Source: Arsukibacterium sp. MJ3 (lineage in GTDB: Bacteria; Pseudomonadota; Gammaproteobacteria; Enterobacterales; Alteromonadaceae). Taken from it: DNA of 64,000 nucleotides. Made by a program: the position numbers and the translations under genes. Under the pieces are notes generated by a model, which worked only from the letters and a program-made list of their open reading frames with translations, was not told the origin of the DNA and made no database searches. The stretch lies in assembly GCF_000987765.1 (NCBI RefSeq), contig NZ_LAHP01000017.1, positions 23,291 to 87,290 of the forward strand, given 5' to 3'. Of the stretch, positions 55,226 through 64,000 are shown one piece after another; the stretch's first letter is position 1; the number at the start of each line of letters is the position of its first letter.

Positions 55226-55403
55226 TGTTTCGGTCGAAACCGATCACCCATTCGGCCTTAATCCGATCAATGATTTGGTTTTTATCCGATCAGTTTTAGC
55301 TGTTTTCCGAAACCAGTGATCGGGATGCCGGAATAACCTTCTTTTTCCATTGGGATCAATTGGTAAGCGATGTCTTAACGTCAATGTTAAGGACTACTCT
55401 GCC

Positions 55404-55478
55404 ATGCCTAAAAAAAGAACTGACATCAGAAAGATAAAATACGTTCTACAGCTGAAGTTCGATTCAGATAAATTTTAG
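55404..55478 (+). pseudogene. IS21-family transposase IstA, N-terminal stub
   Basis: 24 codons reading MPKKRTDIRKIKYVLQLKFD then SDKF and a stop. The first residues match the usual IstA start (MPKKR..MRKI...LRLK). Nothing IstA-like follows in any nearby frame, so the rest was deleted. Non-functional. Confidence 0.65.
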
Positions 55479-55495
55479 GCATATTGATAAGCAAC

Positions 55496-55663
55496 TTAAT
55501 CACGGCATCGTCTTAAACAGTGTTGTAAGGCTAAAAGTTGCCGCTTACGATAGCTCGAATTGGTAGGGTTAATTTCGTTTTTAGCAAAAGCGGTTTGGGT
55601 TAAGCTGCTTATTTTGTGCTGATAAAAAAGCTCCAGCCATTGCTTGGTTGTTCTGCGATTCAT
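55496..55663 (-). pseudogene. IS66-like TnpA fragment
   Basis: 55 codons starting MNRRTTKQWLELFYQHKISS and continuing LTQTAFAKNEINPT, then SSYRKRQL. The pattern resembles the small HTH protein TnpA of IS66-type elements, which usually read ..W..LF..Q..SGLS...F......FS.RK..L. It ends prematurely. Too short for the usual listing of open frames. Probably inactive. Confidence 0.5.
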
Positions 55664-55734
55664 GTGAACTCCCTGTTTGATAACAGATTCAGACAGGGTC
55701 GCTATCGAAGACTACTTTTGTGCAACAGCTAACA

Positions 55735-56052
55735 CTACAGCAACCTCCCTAGCTGCTGTTTAAGTTGATCGTTTTCATTTTTTAGCTGTTCAATTTCATC
55801 AAGCAGATTTAACACTAAATAAAGATCGGCCCAACCAATATCTAAATCACGATTAAGTCGAGCTGCTTTTTTCACTTTTGTCACGCAAGTTACGTGAAAT
55901 AGCCATTGCGGTGGCTGGGCGCCTGCGACGGGTATTGCAATATCATTTTGCACCAATTCAAACATGGTTTTTTGGCTAACATTGGCAGAGAGGCAAAGCT
56001 CTTCAAAACTCAAGTGATAATTAGCGGTGTGAATGTCTGATAACATTGTCAT
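55735..56052 (-). CDS. cbpM: Chaperone modulator CbpM
   Basis: A 105-residue MerR-like helical protein. The core reads [88 protein letters not shown]. CbpM binds the J domain of CbpA and inhibits its co-chaperone and DNA-binding functions. It overlaps the cbpA stop by 4 bp, so the two are translationally coupled. Confidence 0.93.
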   Translation of the reverse strand: MTMLSDIHTANYHLSFEELCLSANVSQKTMFELVQNDIAIPVAGAQPPQWLFHVTCVTKVKKAARLNRDLDIGWADLYLVLNLLDEIEQLKNENDQLKQQLGRLL

Positions 56053-57011
56053 GATAGATTATTCCATTCGCGGCGGGGGTTAAAACTGGCACTGTCAGCA
56101 AGCTGAGCCCAATGTGTTTTACTGCTCTCATTTAGCGTAGGCGGCATTACAATTTTTATAATCACAATCAAATCTCCGCTCGATTTTTTTCCCACCAGGC
56201 CTTTGCCCTTTACCCGTAAACGTTGGCCAGCCTGGCTATTAGTCGGGATCGCCAACTGAATTTTTCCATTAAGCGTAGGCAGTGTTATTTTTGTTCCCAG
56301 CGCCGCTTCCCAAGGTGCTAGCGGCAAAGTAAGCAACAGATTATCTGCTTCAACATCAAACAACGGGTGAGGTAGTAATCGGATTGTCAAATACACATCG
56401 CCGCTTGGAATAGTATTACTAGCGGGAGCCCCCTGACCTTTAAGCCGAATACGCTCGCCATCACGCGTACCGGCTGGAATTTTAACCTTCAACGATTTTT
56501 TTATTTGCTGTTGATAACCCTGACTACCGTTAACGGCCATGACAAATTCAATTTGCTTGGTGGTGTCAGCCAGGGTGTCTTCCAGCATTATTGGCCAGTC
56601 GAGTTCAACATCAGCGCCTTTGCTTTTATTAATGTCGTCATACCATGGTTGCTGACGATGTTGTTGCCGGTTACGCGAGCCGGTTTCGCCAAAAATAGAA
56701 TTAAAAAAATCAGCAAACTCCTGATTGGTTGCCGTATTATTGTCGGCAGAATAGCCCGCTGTCGTTTGCCCCTGCTGTCTGTCAAAAGCACGATGGCGCG
56801 CGGCGCATAAAGCATCGTATTCGGCACGTTTCTCAGCGCTGTGTAATACCTCATAGGCTTGTGCAACGCGTTTAAATTTTTCTGCAGTATCCGGCAGTTT
56901 GCTTACATCAGGGTGATACTTGCGCCCGAGTTTGCGGTATGCCGTTTTAATAGCTTTGTCATCCGCTTTAGGATCCACGCCGAGCACGCTGTAATAATCA
57001 ATAAACTCCAT
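56049..57011 (-). CDS. cbpA: DnaJ-like co-chaperone CbpA
   Basis: A 320-residue type II J-protein. The J domain (residues 5-70) has the HPD motif in [26 protein letters not shown] Gln/Arg/Asn-rich linker (about 75-130) leads to the two C-terminal substrate-binding domains, with [21 protein letters not shown] and [21 protein letters not shown] motifs. There is no zinc-finger region, which separates it from DnaJ. It acts with DnaK and binds curved DNA in E. coli. Partner cbpM follows. Confidence 0.95.
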   Translation of the reverse strand: MEFIDYYSVLGVDPKADDKAIKTAYRKLGRKYHPDVSKLPDTAEKFKRVAQAYEVLHSAEKRAEYDALCAARHRAFDRQQGQTTAGYSADNNTATNQEFADFFNSIFGETGSRNRQQHRQQPWYDDINKSKGADVELDWPIMLEDTLADTTKQIEFVMAVNGSQGYQQQIKKSLKVKIPAGTRDGERIRLKGQGAPASNTIPSGDVYLTIRLLPHPLFDVEADNLLLTLPLAPWEAALGTKITLPTLNGKIQLAIPTNSQAGQRLRVKGKGLVGKKSSGDLIVIIKIVMPPTLNESSKTHWAQLADSASFNPRREWNNLS

Positions 57012-57246
57012 TGCATGACCCTATATAAAAATTTCACAGTGTCAGCTTAGCAGTAAAAGTTCGGGCATGTTTATGTGTGGGCGCCATCAGTGAGAAACAG
57101 TAGCGGTTTATATAGCGAGCTTAACTGGTTACTTACCCGGAACGTCTATCATGGTTGCCAAGGGGGTTAAGTGCAAGATTAAGCAGGCTTATTAGACGTA
57201 GAGATGCAAATAGTAATATGAGGAAAAATGAGCAGAATATTATTTA

Positions 57247-57333
<87 letters not shown>

Positions 57334-57526
57334 ACTGAGGGATATATTGAAGTAAACGCCTGCATTATACGATGCTACTTAGCCTTGGCAAGTGCTTTTA
57401 TGCCCCTTTGCTTTAATTCGCTTTTATTTGCACAAAATTACAGCACTACCGAAAAAAACACCTGCTAAGATCGTAAAAAAGCCGCAGCGTGTTAAACTTG
57501 CCACAGGTTACAGACAGGAACTTGCT

Positions 57527-58030
57527 ATGTTTGCCAATGCGCCCCGTGCCGGCTTTGCCCGGCGTTTAGCGGCAATAATTTATGATGTTTTGGTGCTGAT
57601 GGCATTGGTTATGCTGGCGGCTGGCATTGCCATGTTGCTGGTTCAGTTATTGGTGTCGACCGCACTGGTTAATCTTAATGGTTATAGTGACATTGCCGAC
57701 TACTTAACTACCGGGCTACTGCGCTGGCTGTATTTTAGCTACCTGCTGGCGATTATATTAGGCTTCTACGTTTACTTTTGGTGCAAAGCGGGCCAAACGC
57801 TTGGCATGCGGGCTTGGCGTATAGTCGTTATAAAGCAAAATGGCTTGCCGTTAACGCCTTTGCAAGCTTTGGCACGGGCTTTATTAGCCTGTTTTGGTGT
57901 GGGTAATTTATGGTTGTGGTTGCGCTGGGGTAAAGGCCTGGCATTGCAAGACCAGCTTACCGCCAGCCAGATGGTGGTAATTAGCAAAGCGCAAAGTAAA
58001 AACCTGAATGTGCACCAGAGCGCCCGATAA
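57527..58030 (+). CDS. RDD-family integral membrane protein
   Basis: A 167-residue protein starting MFANAPRAGFARRLAAIIYDVLVL. This ATG is chosen because AGGA lies 8 nt upstream and because RDD proteins begin close to this motif; a GTG 135 bp upstream would add a poor basic tail. Membrane segments: about 20-50, 70-95 and 125-140. The RDD-type AGFARRLAAIIYD, TLGMRAWRIVVIKQNG motifs are visible. Function unknown; some relatives are linked to ion homeostasis. It converges with lptG, with only 2 bp between stops. Confidence 0.88.
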   Translation: MFANAPRAGFARRLAAIIYDVLVLMALVMLAAGIAMLLVQLLVSTALVNLNGYSDIADYLTTGLLRWLYFSYLLAIILGFYVYFWCKAGQTLGMRAWRIVVIKQNGLPLTPLQALARALLACFGVGNLWLWLRWGKGLALQDQLTASQMVVISKAQSKNLNVHQSAR

Positions 58031-58032
58031 AC

Positions 58033-59100
58033 CTATACCTTGCGCCGCATAAAATACAATGCCATGGCAATAAACAACAGACTAGGTAACATGGCTCCCA
58101 CTAGGGGTGGTAACTGATAAACCAAGGCTAGCGGGCCAAATAGCTCATTGCTCATATAAAAACCGAAGCCGGTTAAAATACCCAGCAATACCCTGGCTCC
58201 CATGGTTACACTACGTAATGGCCCAAAGATAAAGCTTAATGCCATTAGTAACATGGCGGCTACCGACAGGGGCTGTAATACTTTTCGCCAATAGGCCAGC
58301 TCATAGCGACTGGCATCCTGATCATTTTGTTGCAAATATTCGACATATTGCGTTAACCCAGTTAGCGACAACATTTCTGGCTTAATCGTTACCACGCCGA
58401 GCTTATCGGGCGTTAAACTTGAACGCCACTGCTGCTCAGGCAGATTTTTTTGCAACACCCGCTCTGCTGAGAAAGTTAACTCGGTCACATTTTCCAGACG
58501 CCAGCTGTCAGCACGAAAAACCGCATTGTCTGCACTAACAATGGTTTGTAATTGAAAGTCACTGCCAAACTTGTAAATAGTTAAGCCGGTTAAATTACCA
58601 GCATCATCCACTTCTTTAATATTGACAAAACTGTCGCCATCTTTTGCCCAAACGCCCTGGCGGGCAGCAAATAAATTGCCGTCGGAAATCGCTTTAATTC
58701 TAAGTTCTCTAGCTGTTCTATCACTAACCGGCGCGCCCCACTCAGCAACAGCCATTACCACCAACACCATCACAATGGCCGACTTCATTACCGAGCTGAT
58801 AATATTAAGCCGTGACATGCCGGCTGCCTGCATTACCACCAGCTCACTACTGCTGGCCATCATCCCCATACCAATTAAACCACCAATTAATGCCGCCATG
58901 GGGAAAAACAACACTATGTCGCCCGGCATGCTGTACAAGGTAAATAGCGCCGCATGCACCATGTCATAATAGCCCCGGCCGATAGAGCGCATTTGATCAA
59001 TAAACCGAAACAACGCCGATAACACAATCAGCACGGTTAAGGTGAGTGCCGAAGTGGCCAAAATGGTGCGGCCTATGTAGAGATCGAGAATTTTTAGCAT
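58033..59100 (-). CDS. lptG: LPS export permease LptG
   Basis: A 355-residue inner-membrane permease subunit of the LptB2FG transporter that extracts LPS from the inner membrane. It has six membrane segments with a large periplasmic beta-jellyroll between segments 3 and 4 (about residues 130-265). Typical motifs are LDLYIGRTILATSALTLTVLIVLSALFRFIDQ and SSSELVVMQAAGMS (coupling region). It begins 1 bp after lptF. Confidence 0.96.
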   Translation of the reverse strand: MLKILDLYIGRTILATSALTLTVLIVLSALFRFIDQMRSIGRGYYDMVHAALFTLYSMPGDIVLFFPMAALIGGLIGMGMMASSSELVVMQAAGMSRLNIISSVMKSAIVMVLVVMAVAEWGAPVSDRTARELRIKAISDGNLFAARQGVWAKDGDSFVNIKEVDDAGNLTGLTIYKFGSDFQLQTIVSADNAVFRADSWRLENVTELTFSAERVLQKNLPEQQWRSSLTPDKLGVVTIKPEMLSLTGLTQYVEYLQQNDQDASRYELAYWRKVLQPLSVAAMLLMALSFIFGPLRSVTMGARVLLGILTGFGFYMSNELFGPLALVYQLPPLVGAMLPSLLFIAMALYFMRRKV

Positions 59101-59101
59101 G

Positions 59102-60208
59102 TCAGGCTCGCCTCGCTAACCAGGCACGGAAACGCTGAGCACCAGAGCGGTTGCGCATAATTAAAAACACCCCCAGCAGCAAAGCACTACCATGTAGCCA
59201 CCACATACCCAGTTGTGGCGGAATTTTGCCATCTTCCAGTGCCGAACGGCCAATAATTAGCAACGAATAATACCCCAAATATAATAACAAGGCTGGCAAT
59301 AAGCGGCCAAATTTACCCTGCCGCGGGTTAACCCGGCTTAGCGGCACGGCTATCAGCGATAAAATAGGAATAGACAACGGAATAGCAATACGCCAATGCC
59401 ACTCTGCAGAGGCTTCTGCGCTATTTTCCTGTAATAACAATGGGGTGCTTAAACTGCTTAATTTACGCCGGCGTTGCTCTACTTCTTGCTCACGCAGCTG
59501 AATTTGATAACGGCCAAACTCGGTAACTTCATATGCCGGTGAGCGGCCATCACCGGCATAGCGGCGGCCTCGCTGCAGTTCCAGCATTTGCGCACCGGTA
59601 GTAGGGTCTTCATTAACGGCACCGGTTTCAGCATACACAATAGCGTGTCGTGATTGACTACCATGCAATTCGGTTTGCGCCACAAACACACCAGACAACC
59701 CATTACCAGAACGGCTAATATTTTGCACAAAAATGACGGCTTTTTCATTGGCGGTGTGCTGAAAGCGACCCGGAACCAGCGAAAACAACCCCACGTTGCT
59801 ATCGGCTTTATCCAGCAGCTGATACTCACGCTCGGTGGCCCAGGGGCTAAGATATAAGGTAACCCCTGCCGCCAGTATGGCCATTACCAGCGACAGCAAT
59901 AAGGTCAGGCGGGTAACATACCATTCACTAACCCCGGTAGAATGCAACACCGTCATTTCACTGTCGGCATAAATGCGGCCGTAGGCAACCAAAATACCTA
60001 AAAAAGCACTTAATGGCAGAATTATTACGGCAAGTTGGGGTAATTTTAAGGCAACGATAGCCATAACCAGTTGACCTGGTACATCACCTTCTGAAGCATC
60101 AGCCAGAATTCTTACAAAGCGCTGGCTAATAATAATGCTAGTCAGAATAACAAAGACAGCCAATTGGGCACGAAACACTTCCCCAATCAGATAACGAAAA
60201 ATAATCAA
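59102..60208 (-). CDS. lptF: LPS export permease LptF
   Basis: A 368-residue partner of LptG with the same fold. N terminus MIIFRYLIGEVFRAQLAVFVILTSIIISQRFVRILADASEG is typical of LptF, as is YADSEMTVLHSTGVSEWYV (coupling helix) and PLSRVNPRQGKFGRLLPALLLY. It is divergent from pepA with 213 bp between them, the same arrangement as in E. coli. The interval holds no gene. Confidence 0.96.
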   Translation of the reverse strand: MIIFRYLIGEVFRAQLAVFVILTSIIISQRFVRILADASEGDVPGQLVMAIVALKLPQLAVIILPLSAFLGILVAYGRIYADSEMTVLHSTGVSEWYVTRLTLLLSLVMAILAAGVTLYLSPWATEREYQLLDKADSNVGLFSLVPGRFQHTANEKAVIFVQNISRSGNGLSGVFVAQTELHGSQSRHAIVYAETGAVNEDPTTGAQMLELQRGRRYAGDGRSPAYEVTEFGRYQIQLREQEVEQRRRKLSSLSTPLLLQENSAEASAEWHWRIAIPLSIPILSLIAVPLSRVNPRQGKFGRLLPALLLYLGYYSLLIIGRSALEDGKIPPQLGMWWLHGSALLLGVFLIMRNRSGAQRFRAWLARRA

Positions 60209-60421
60209 AAATGCCCCCTAAAACCTGTCTTTTTGCTGGAACCCTGGCGATTTTTCAGTAAACTTGATATTTATAGCAATTATTATCAGGCAAACTACCG
60301 GGAAAACCGAGCTTTTTTCTCAATTCACGGTAGAATTCAGCAAGGTATTTAACTGGCTAGGTAACCGTATAACAGTTGTTAACGGCTATAGTAGCACAGT
60401 CTCTTAGAATCAGGAGTGAGT

Positions 60422-61930
60422 ATGGAGTTCAGCGTTAAAAGCGGAAGTCCGGAAAAACAACGTAGCGCATGTATTGTTGTTGGTGTGTATGAGCCACGCC
60501 GTCTTTCCGCAGTAGCAGAACAGCTTGATAAAATTAGCGAAGGCTATATCAGCAATTTATTACGCCGTGGCGATTTAGAAGGCAAACCCGGCCAGATGCT
60601 ATTATTGCATCATGTGCCAAATGTATTGAGCGAGCGGGTATTGCTGGTTGGCTGTGGCAAAGAGCGTGAATTAGATGAGCGGCAGTATCGGCAAATTATT
60701 GCCAAAACGATCAGCACATTGAATGAAACCGGCTCAATGGAAGCGGTATGCTTTTTATCAGAATTACATGTAAAAAGCCGCGATACCTACTGGAAAGTGC
60801 GTCATGCAGTAGAAACCACTCAAGACTGCCTTTATGTTTTCGATCGCTTAAAAAGCAAAAAAGATGAAACCCGCCGTCCACTGCGTAAAATTGTCTTTAA
60901 CGTGCCAACCCGTCGTGACTTAACCATCGGTGAGCGCGCGGTTGAGCAAGGGCTGGCAATTGCTGCCGGTATTAAGCAGTGTAAAGACGTTGGCAATATG
61001 CCACCAAATATTTGTACCCCCGCCTATCTGGCAGATCAAGCGCTGGCACTGGTAGAACTGTCTGATAAAGTCAGTGTAGAAGTACTGGGTGTTGAAGAGC
61101 TGGCCAGCCATGGTATGAACGCTTACCTGGCGGTTGGTCGTGGTTCGGTTAATGGCCCGAAAATGTCAGTTATCAAATATAACGGTGCCGACAACGACAG
61201 TGCACCAATGGTGTTTATTGGCAAAGGCCTAACCTTCGACTCTGGCGGTATTAGCTTAAAAGCCGGCGATGGCATGGACGAAATGAAATATGACATGTGT
61301 GGTGCAGCCTCTGTTCTTGGCACCATGCATGCGGTAATAGCCTTGGGCTTGCCGCTTAATATTGTGGCCATTTTGGCTGCGGCAGAAAATATGCCCGATG
61401 CAAATGCTTACCGGCCAGGTGATATTTTAACCACCATGTCTGGCCAGACAGTAGAGGTGTTAAACACGGATGCTGAAGGCCGCTTAGTACTGTGCGATGC
61501 GCTAACCTATGCTGAGCGGTTCGATCCTGAGCTGGTGATTGATGTGGCCACCTTAACCGGTGCCTGCGTTATTGCACTAGGCAAGCATGCTTCTGGCTTA
61601 CTGAGTAACCACAATCCGCTGGCACATGAAATTTTAAATGCCTCTGAGCAAAGCGGCGACCGGGCCTGGCGCTTACCATTATGGGATGACTATCAGGAGC
61701 AACTGGACAGCCCATTTGCCGATTTTAGCAACCTGGGTGGCCGCGCAGCCGGTACTATTACCGCCGCCTGCTTTTTATCTCGCTTTACCCGTAAATATAA
61801 CTGGGCTCACCTAGATATTGCCGGCACGGCCTGGCGCAGTGGTGGCAAAGATAAGGGTTCTACCGGTCGCCCGGTGGCTTTACTGACTCAGTTTTTAATT
61901 AACCGGGCTGGTCATAACCAGGATCATTAA
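60422..61930 (+). CDS. pepA: Leucyl aminopeptidase PepA
   Basis: A 502-residue M17 aminopeptidase, closely matching E. coli PepA (XerA), which also acts as an accessory DNA-binding protein in Xer recombination and carAB control. The start is the ATG of [19 protein letters not shown], 5 nt after AGGAG; a GTG two codons earlier is rejected. The di-metal site is in [17 protein letters not shown] and [18 protein letters not shown]. The C terminus [28 protein letters not shown] is intact. It overlaps holC by one base (TAATG). Confidence 0.97.
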   Translation: MEFSVKSGSPEKQRSACIVVGVYEPRRLSAVAEQLDKISEGYISNLLRRGDLEGKPGQMLLLHHVPNVLSERVLLVGCGKERELDERQYRQIIAKTISTLNETGSMEAVCFLSELHVKSRDTYWKVRHAVETTQDCLYVFDRLKSKKDETRRPLRKIVFNVPTRRDLTIGERAVEQGLAIAAGIKQCKDVGNMPPNICTPAYLADQALALVELSDKVSVEVLGVEELASHGMNAYLAVGRGSVNGPKMSVIKYNGADNDSAPMVFIGKGLTFDSGGISLKAGDGMDEMKYDMCGAASVLGTMHAVIALGLPLNIVAILAAAENMPDANAYRPGDILTTMSGQTVEVLNTDAEGRLVLCDALTYAERFDPELVIDVATLTGACVIALGKHASGLLSNHNPLAHEILNASEQSGDRAWRLPLWDDYQEQLDSPFADFSNLGGRAAGTITAACFLSRFTRKYNWAHLDIAGTAWRSGGKDKGSTGRPVALLTQFLINRAGHNQDH

Positions 61931-62379
61931 TGGCGGTTACCTTTTACGTGCTGGCCGACAGCCAGCAGACATCTGAAAATGAGCTGAGCACCCCGCCAGC
62001 TCATTTTACTTTGGCTTGCCAACTGTGTGCTGGCTTTTACCGCGCTAATCAGCGGGTTTTTATTTATACTGGCAGCCAGCCAGATGCCGAGCTTATTGAC
62101 CAACTGCTATGGCAGTTTGATGCCGACAGCTTTGTACCGCATAACCTTAGTGGTGAAGGCCCGGCTCGCGGCGCGCCAGTAGAAATTAGCTGGCAGCCAC
62201 CCAAACAAAGCCGCCAGGTGCTGATTAATCTGGCACCAGATATCCCGGCTTTTGCCAACCGCTTCACCGACATCATCGAATTTGTTCCGGCCGGGGCCGC
62301 TGCTAAAGCGCAGGCGCGGGAACGTTATAAGCATTATCGTCAGTCGGGTATTACCCCAGCTACGGTCAATGCCGACTGA
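61930..62379 (+). CDS. holC: DNA polymerase III chi subunit
   Basis: A 149-residue subunit that links the clamp loader (through psi) to SSB. The pattern [56 protein letters not shown], and QVLINLAPDIPAFANRFTDIIEFVP matches the HolC family. The position between pepA and valS is conserved with E. coli. Overlap with pepA indicates coupling. Confidence 0.95.
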   Translation: MAVTFYVLADSQQTSENELSTPPAHFTLACQLCAGFYRANQRVFIYTGSQPDAELIDQLLWQFDADSFVPHNLSGEGPARGAPVEISWQPPKQSRQVLINLAPDIPAFANRFTDIIEFVPAGAAAKAQARERYKHYRQSGITPATVNAD

Positions 62380-62394
62380 ACAACAGGTACTCTC

Positions 62395-64000
62395 ATGGAA
62401 AAAACATTTAACCCCAGTCAGATAGAACAAGCCATGTACAGCGCATGGGAAAGTAAAGGCTATTTTAAACCAGCCGGTGACACTGGTGCCGGCAGCTACT
62501 GCATTATGATCCCGCCACCGAATGTTACCGGTAGCCTGCATATGGGCCATGCCTTTCAGCAAACCATTATGGATGCCATGACCCGTTACCAGCGGATGAA
62601 AGGTAAAAATACCTTATGGCAGGTTGGCAGTGACCATGCCGGCATTGCCACCCAAATGGTGGTAGAGCGCAAATTGGCGGCAGAAGGGTTACCCGGCCGT
62701 CACGCCATGGGCCGCGATGCCTTTATTGAAAAAGTTTGGCAGTGGAAAGAAGAATCTGGCGGTACCATTACCGCGCAAATGCGCCGACTTGGCAACTCGG
62801 TTGACTGGCACCGTGAACGATTTACGATGGACGAGGGCTTGTCTAACGCAGTACAGGAAGTGTTTGTAAGGCTGTATGAAGACGACTTAATTTACCGCGG
62901 AAAGCGCCTGGTAAACTGGGATCCAAAACTGCAAACCGCCATCTCTGATCTTGAAGTAGAAAATAAAGAGCAGAAAGGCCAGATGTGGCATCTGCGCTAC
63001 CCGCTGGCCGATGGCGCCGTTACTGCTGAAGGGAAGCATTATCTGGTGGTGGCGACCACCCGGCCTGAAACCATGCTGGGCGATACCGGCGTTGCCGTTA
63101 ACCCGAATGATGCGCGTTATAAGGCATTAATTGGTAAAGAAATACTGCTACCACTGGTTAACCGCCGTATTCCTATTATTGCTGATGAACATGCCGATAT
63201 GGACAAAGGAACCGGCTGCGTTAAAATTACCCCGGCCCATGATTTTAACGATTATGAAGTAGGTAAGCGCAATCAGTTACCGATGATCAACATGATGACA
63301 CTCGATGCGACTATTCGAAGCGAAGGTGAATGTTTTCACCCTAATGGTGAAATTAACCCGGCACTCACCGCCGCTATTCCGGCGCAATACCAGGGGTTAG
63401 ATCGCTTTAGTGCCCGTAGCGCTATCGTCGCCGATTTCGACAGTGCTGGTTTACTCGAAAAAATAGAAGATCATAACAACACCCTGCCCTACGGAGACAG
63501 AAGTGGCGTAGTAATTGAACCACTGCTTACCGACCAATGGTATGTGCGGGTTGCGCCACTGGCTAAAACGGCGGTAAACGCAGTGGAAACCGGCCAAATT
63601 GAATTTGTGCCCAAGCAATATGAAAACATGTATTTCAGCTGGATGCGCGACATTCAAGACTGGTGTATTTCCCGCCAGTTATGGTGGGGCCACCGCATAC
63701 CGGCCTGGTACGATAACAATGGCAAAGTTTATGTTGGCCGCACTGAGCAAGAAGTGCGCAGCAAATATCAGCTGGCAAATGACATAATACTGCAACAAGA
63801 CAATGATGTGCTCGATACTTGGTTTAGCTCAGCACTGTGGACATTTTCTACCCTCGGCTGGCCGGAACACACTGACGATTTAAAAACCTTTCACCCTACC
63901 AATGTATTAGTAACCGGTTTTGATATTATTTTCTTCTGGGTTGCCCGGATGATCATGATGACCATGCACTTTATTAAAGATAAAGACGGTAAACCACAAG
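62395..64000 (+). CDS. valS: Valyl-tRNA synthetase, 5' part (runs off window)
   Basis: The first ~535 residues of a class I synthetase that charges tRNA-Val. Start [19 protein letters not shown] matches E. coli ValS. The HIGH-type motif is [18 protein letters not shown]. The editing (CP1) domain includes [17 protein letters not shown] and [16 protein letters not shown], and the catalytic region [17 protein letters not shown] follows. The KMSKS motif lies beyond the window end. The gene begins 15 bp after holC, in the pepA-holC-valS operon. Confidence 0.97.
   Translation, partial: MEKTFNPSQIEQAMYSAWESKGYFKPAGDTGAGSYCIMIPPPNVTGSLHMGHAFQQTIMDAMTRYQRMKGKNTLWQVGSDHAGIATQMVVERKLAAEGLPGRHAMGRDAFIEKVWQWKEESGGTITAQMRRLGNSVDWHRERFTMDEGLSNAVQEVFVRLYEDDLIYRGKRLVNWDPKLQTAISDLEVENKEQKGQMWHLRYPLADGAVTAEGKHYLVVATTRPETMLGDTGVAVNPNDARYKALIGKEILLPLVNRRIPIIADEHADMDKGTGCVKITPAHDFNDYEVGKRNQLPMINMMTLDATIRSEGECFHPNGEINPALTAAIPAQYQGLDRFSARSAIVADFDSAGLLEKIEDHNNTLPYGDRSGVVIEPLLTDQWYVRVAPLAKTAVNAVETGQIEFVPKQYENMYFSWMRDIQDWCISRQLWWGHRIPAWYDNNGKVYVGRTEQEVRSKYQLANDIILQQDNDVLDTWFSSALWTFSTLGWPEHTDDLKTFHPTNVLVTGFDIIFFWVARMIMMTMHFIKDKDGKPQ

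Larger units (their letters stand above)
55226..55715. mobile_element. Composite of insertion-sequence remnants (IS21-like left end and IS66-like end)
   Basis: The left part (55226-55478) looks like the left end of an IS21-family element: a TG tip, three CCGATCA repeats exactly 23 bp apart (55240, 55263, 55286) plus one inverted copy (55317-55323), then the first codons of istA. The right part (55496-55715) looks like the end of an IS66-like element on the minus strand, with a possible terminus near 55715 and the start of a tnpA-like gene. Neither is complete. Family assignments are by eye from start peptides. Confidence 0.6.

Overview
The window is a chromosomal segment of a gammaproteobacterium. 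Gene content and order (queA-tgt-yajC-secD-secF; lptF-lptG divergent from pepA-holC-valS; Pst/PhoU; FolM; a HiPIP) and protein similarity judged by eye point to an Alteromonadales-type organism close to Rheinheimera/Arsukibacterium/Alishewanella. This is an inference; no search was run. There is no rRNA, CRISPR array, prophage or intact insertion sequence. One tRNA (Leu, anticodon CAA) is present.

Layout. (1) 1-6.6 kb: housekeeping genes: the 3' part of suhB, a rhodanese, and the minus-strand series queA, tgt, yajC, secD, secF. (2) 6.7-10.3 kb: an OxyR-type regulator and a large secreted subtilisin-like protease with two C-terminal PPC domains. (3) 10.4-41.9 kb: an unusually dense phosphate region. 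It holds a low-affinity Pit transporter with its DUF47 partner, a first high-affinity system (pstS-pstC-pstA-pstB-phoU), gcvR, ppk-ppx, an M20 amidohydrolase, tag and phoB-phoR. Next come a large duplicated-domain lipoprotein, a TonB-dependent receptor, a porin and a second complete Pst system (pstS, then pstC-pstA-pstB). A small lipoprotein, a second PhoU-like protein and a GAPDH/ArsJ arsenate-export pair complete it. (4) 42-54.9 kb: signalling genes: GGDEF-EAL, FolM, HiPIP, four methyl-accepting chemotaxis proteins and a multi-PAS GGDEF-EAL protein. The last two genes are visibly more A+T-rich than the rest. (5) 54.9-55.7 kb: debris of two insertion sequences (IS21-like and IS66-like). (6) 55.7-64 kb: cbpM-cbpA, tRNA-Leu, an RDD membrane protein, lptF-lptG, pepA-holC and the 5' part of valS.

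How it fits together. PhoR/PhoB would sense phosphate limitation. Reading by hand I found PhoB-box-like direct repeats (7-mers like CTGTCAT every 11 bp) before phoB, both pstS genes, pstC2, ppk, the duplicated lipoprotein and the porin. A reversed-orientation array lies before DUF47-pit. The region therefore looks like a physically clustered Pho regulon: outer-membrane entry (porin, TonB receptor, surface lipoprotein), two ABC importers, polyphosphate storage and turnover, and disposal of arsenate that enters with phosphate. The lipoprotein/TonB-receptor pair has no assigned substrate and is the best candidate for something undescribed.

Hand-derived positions of short sites may be off by a base. 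All domain calls are by eye.
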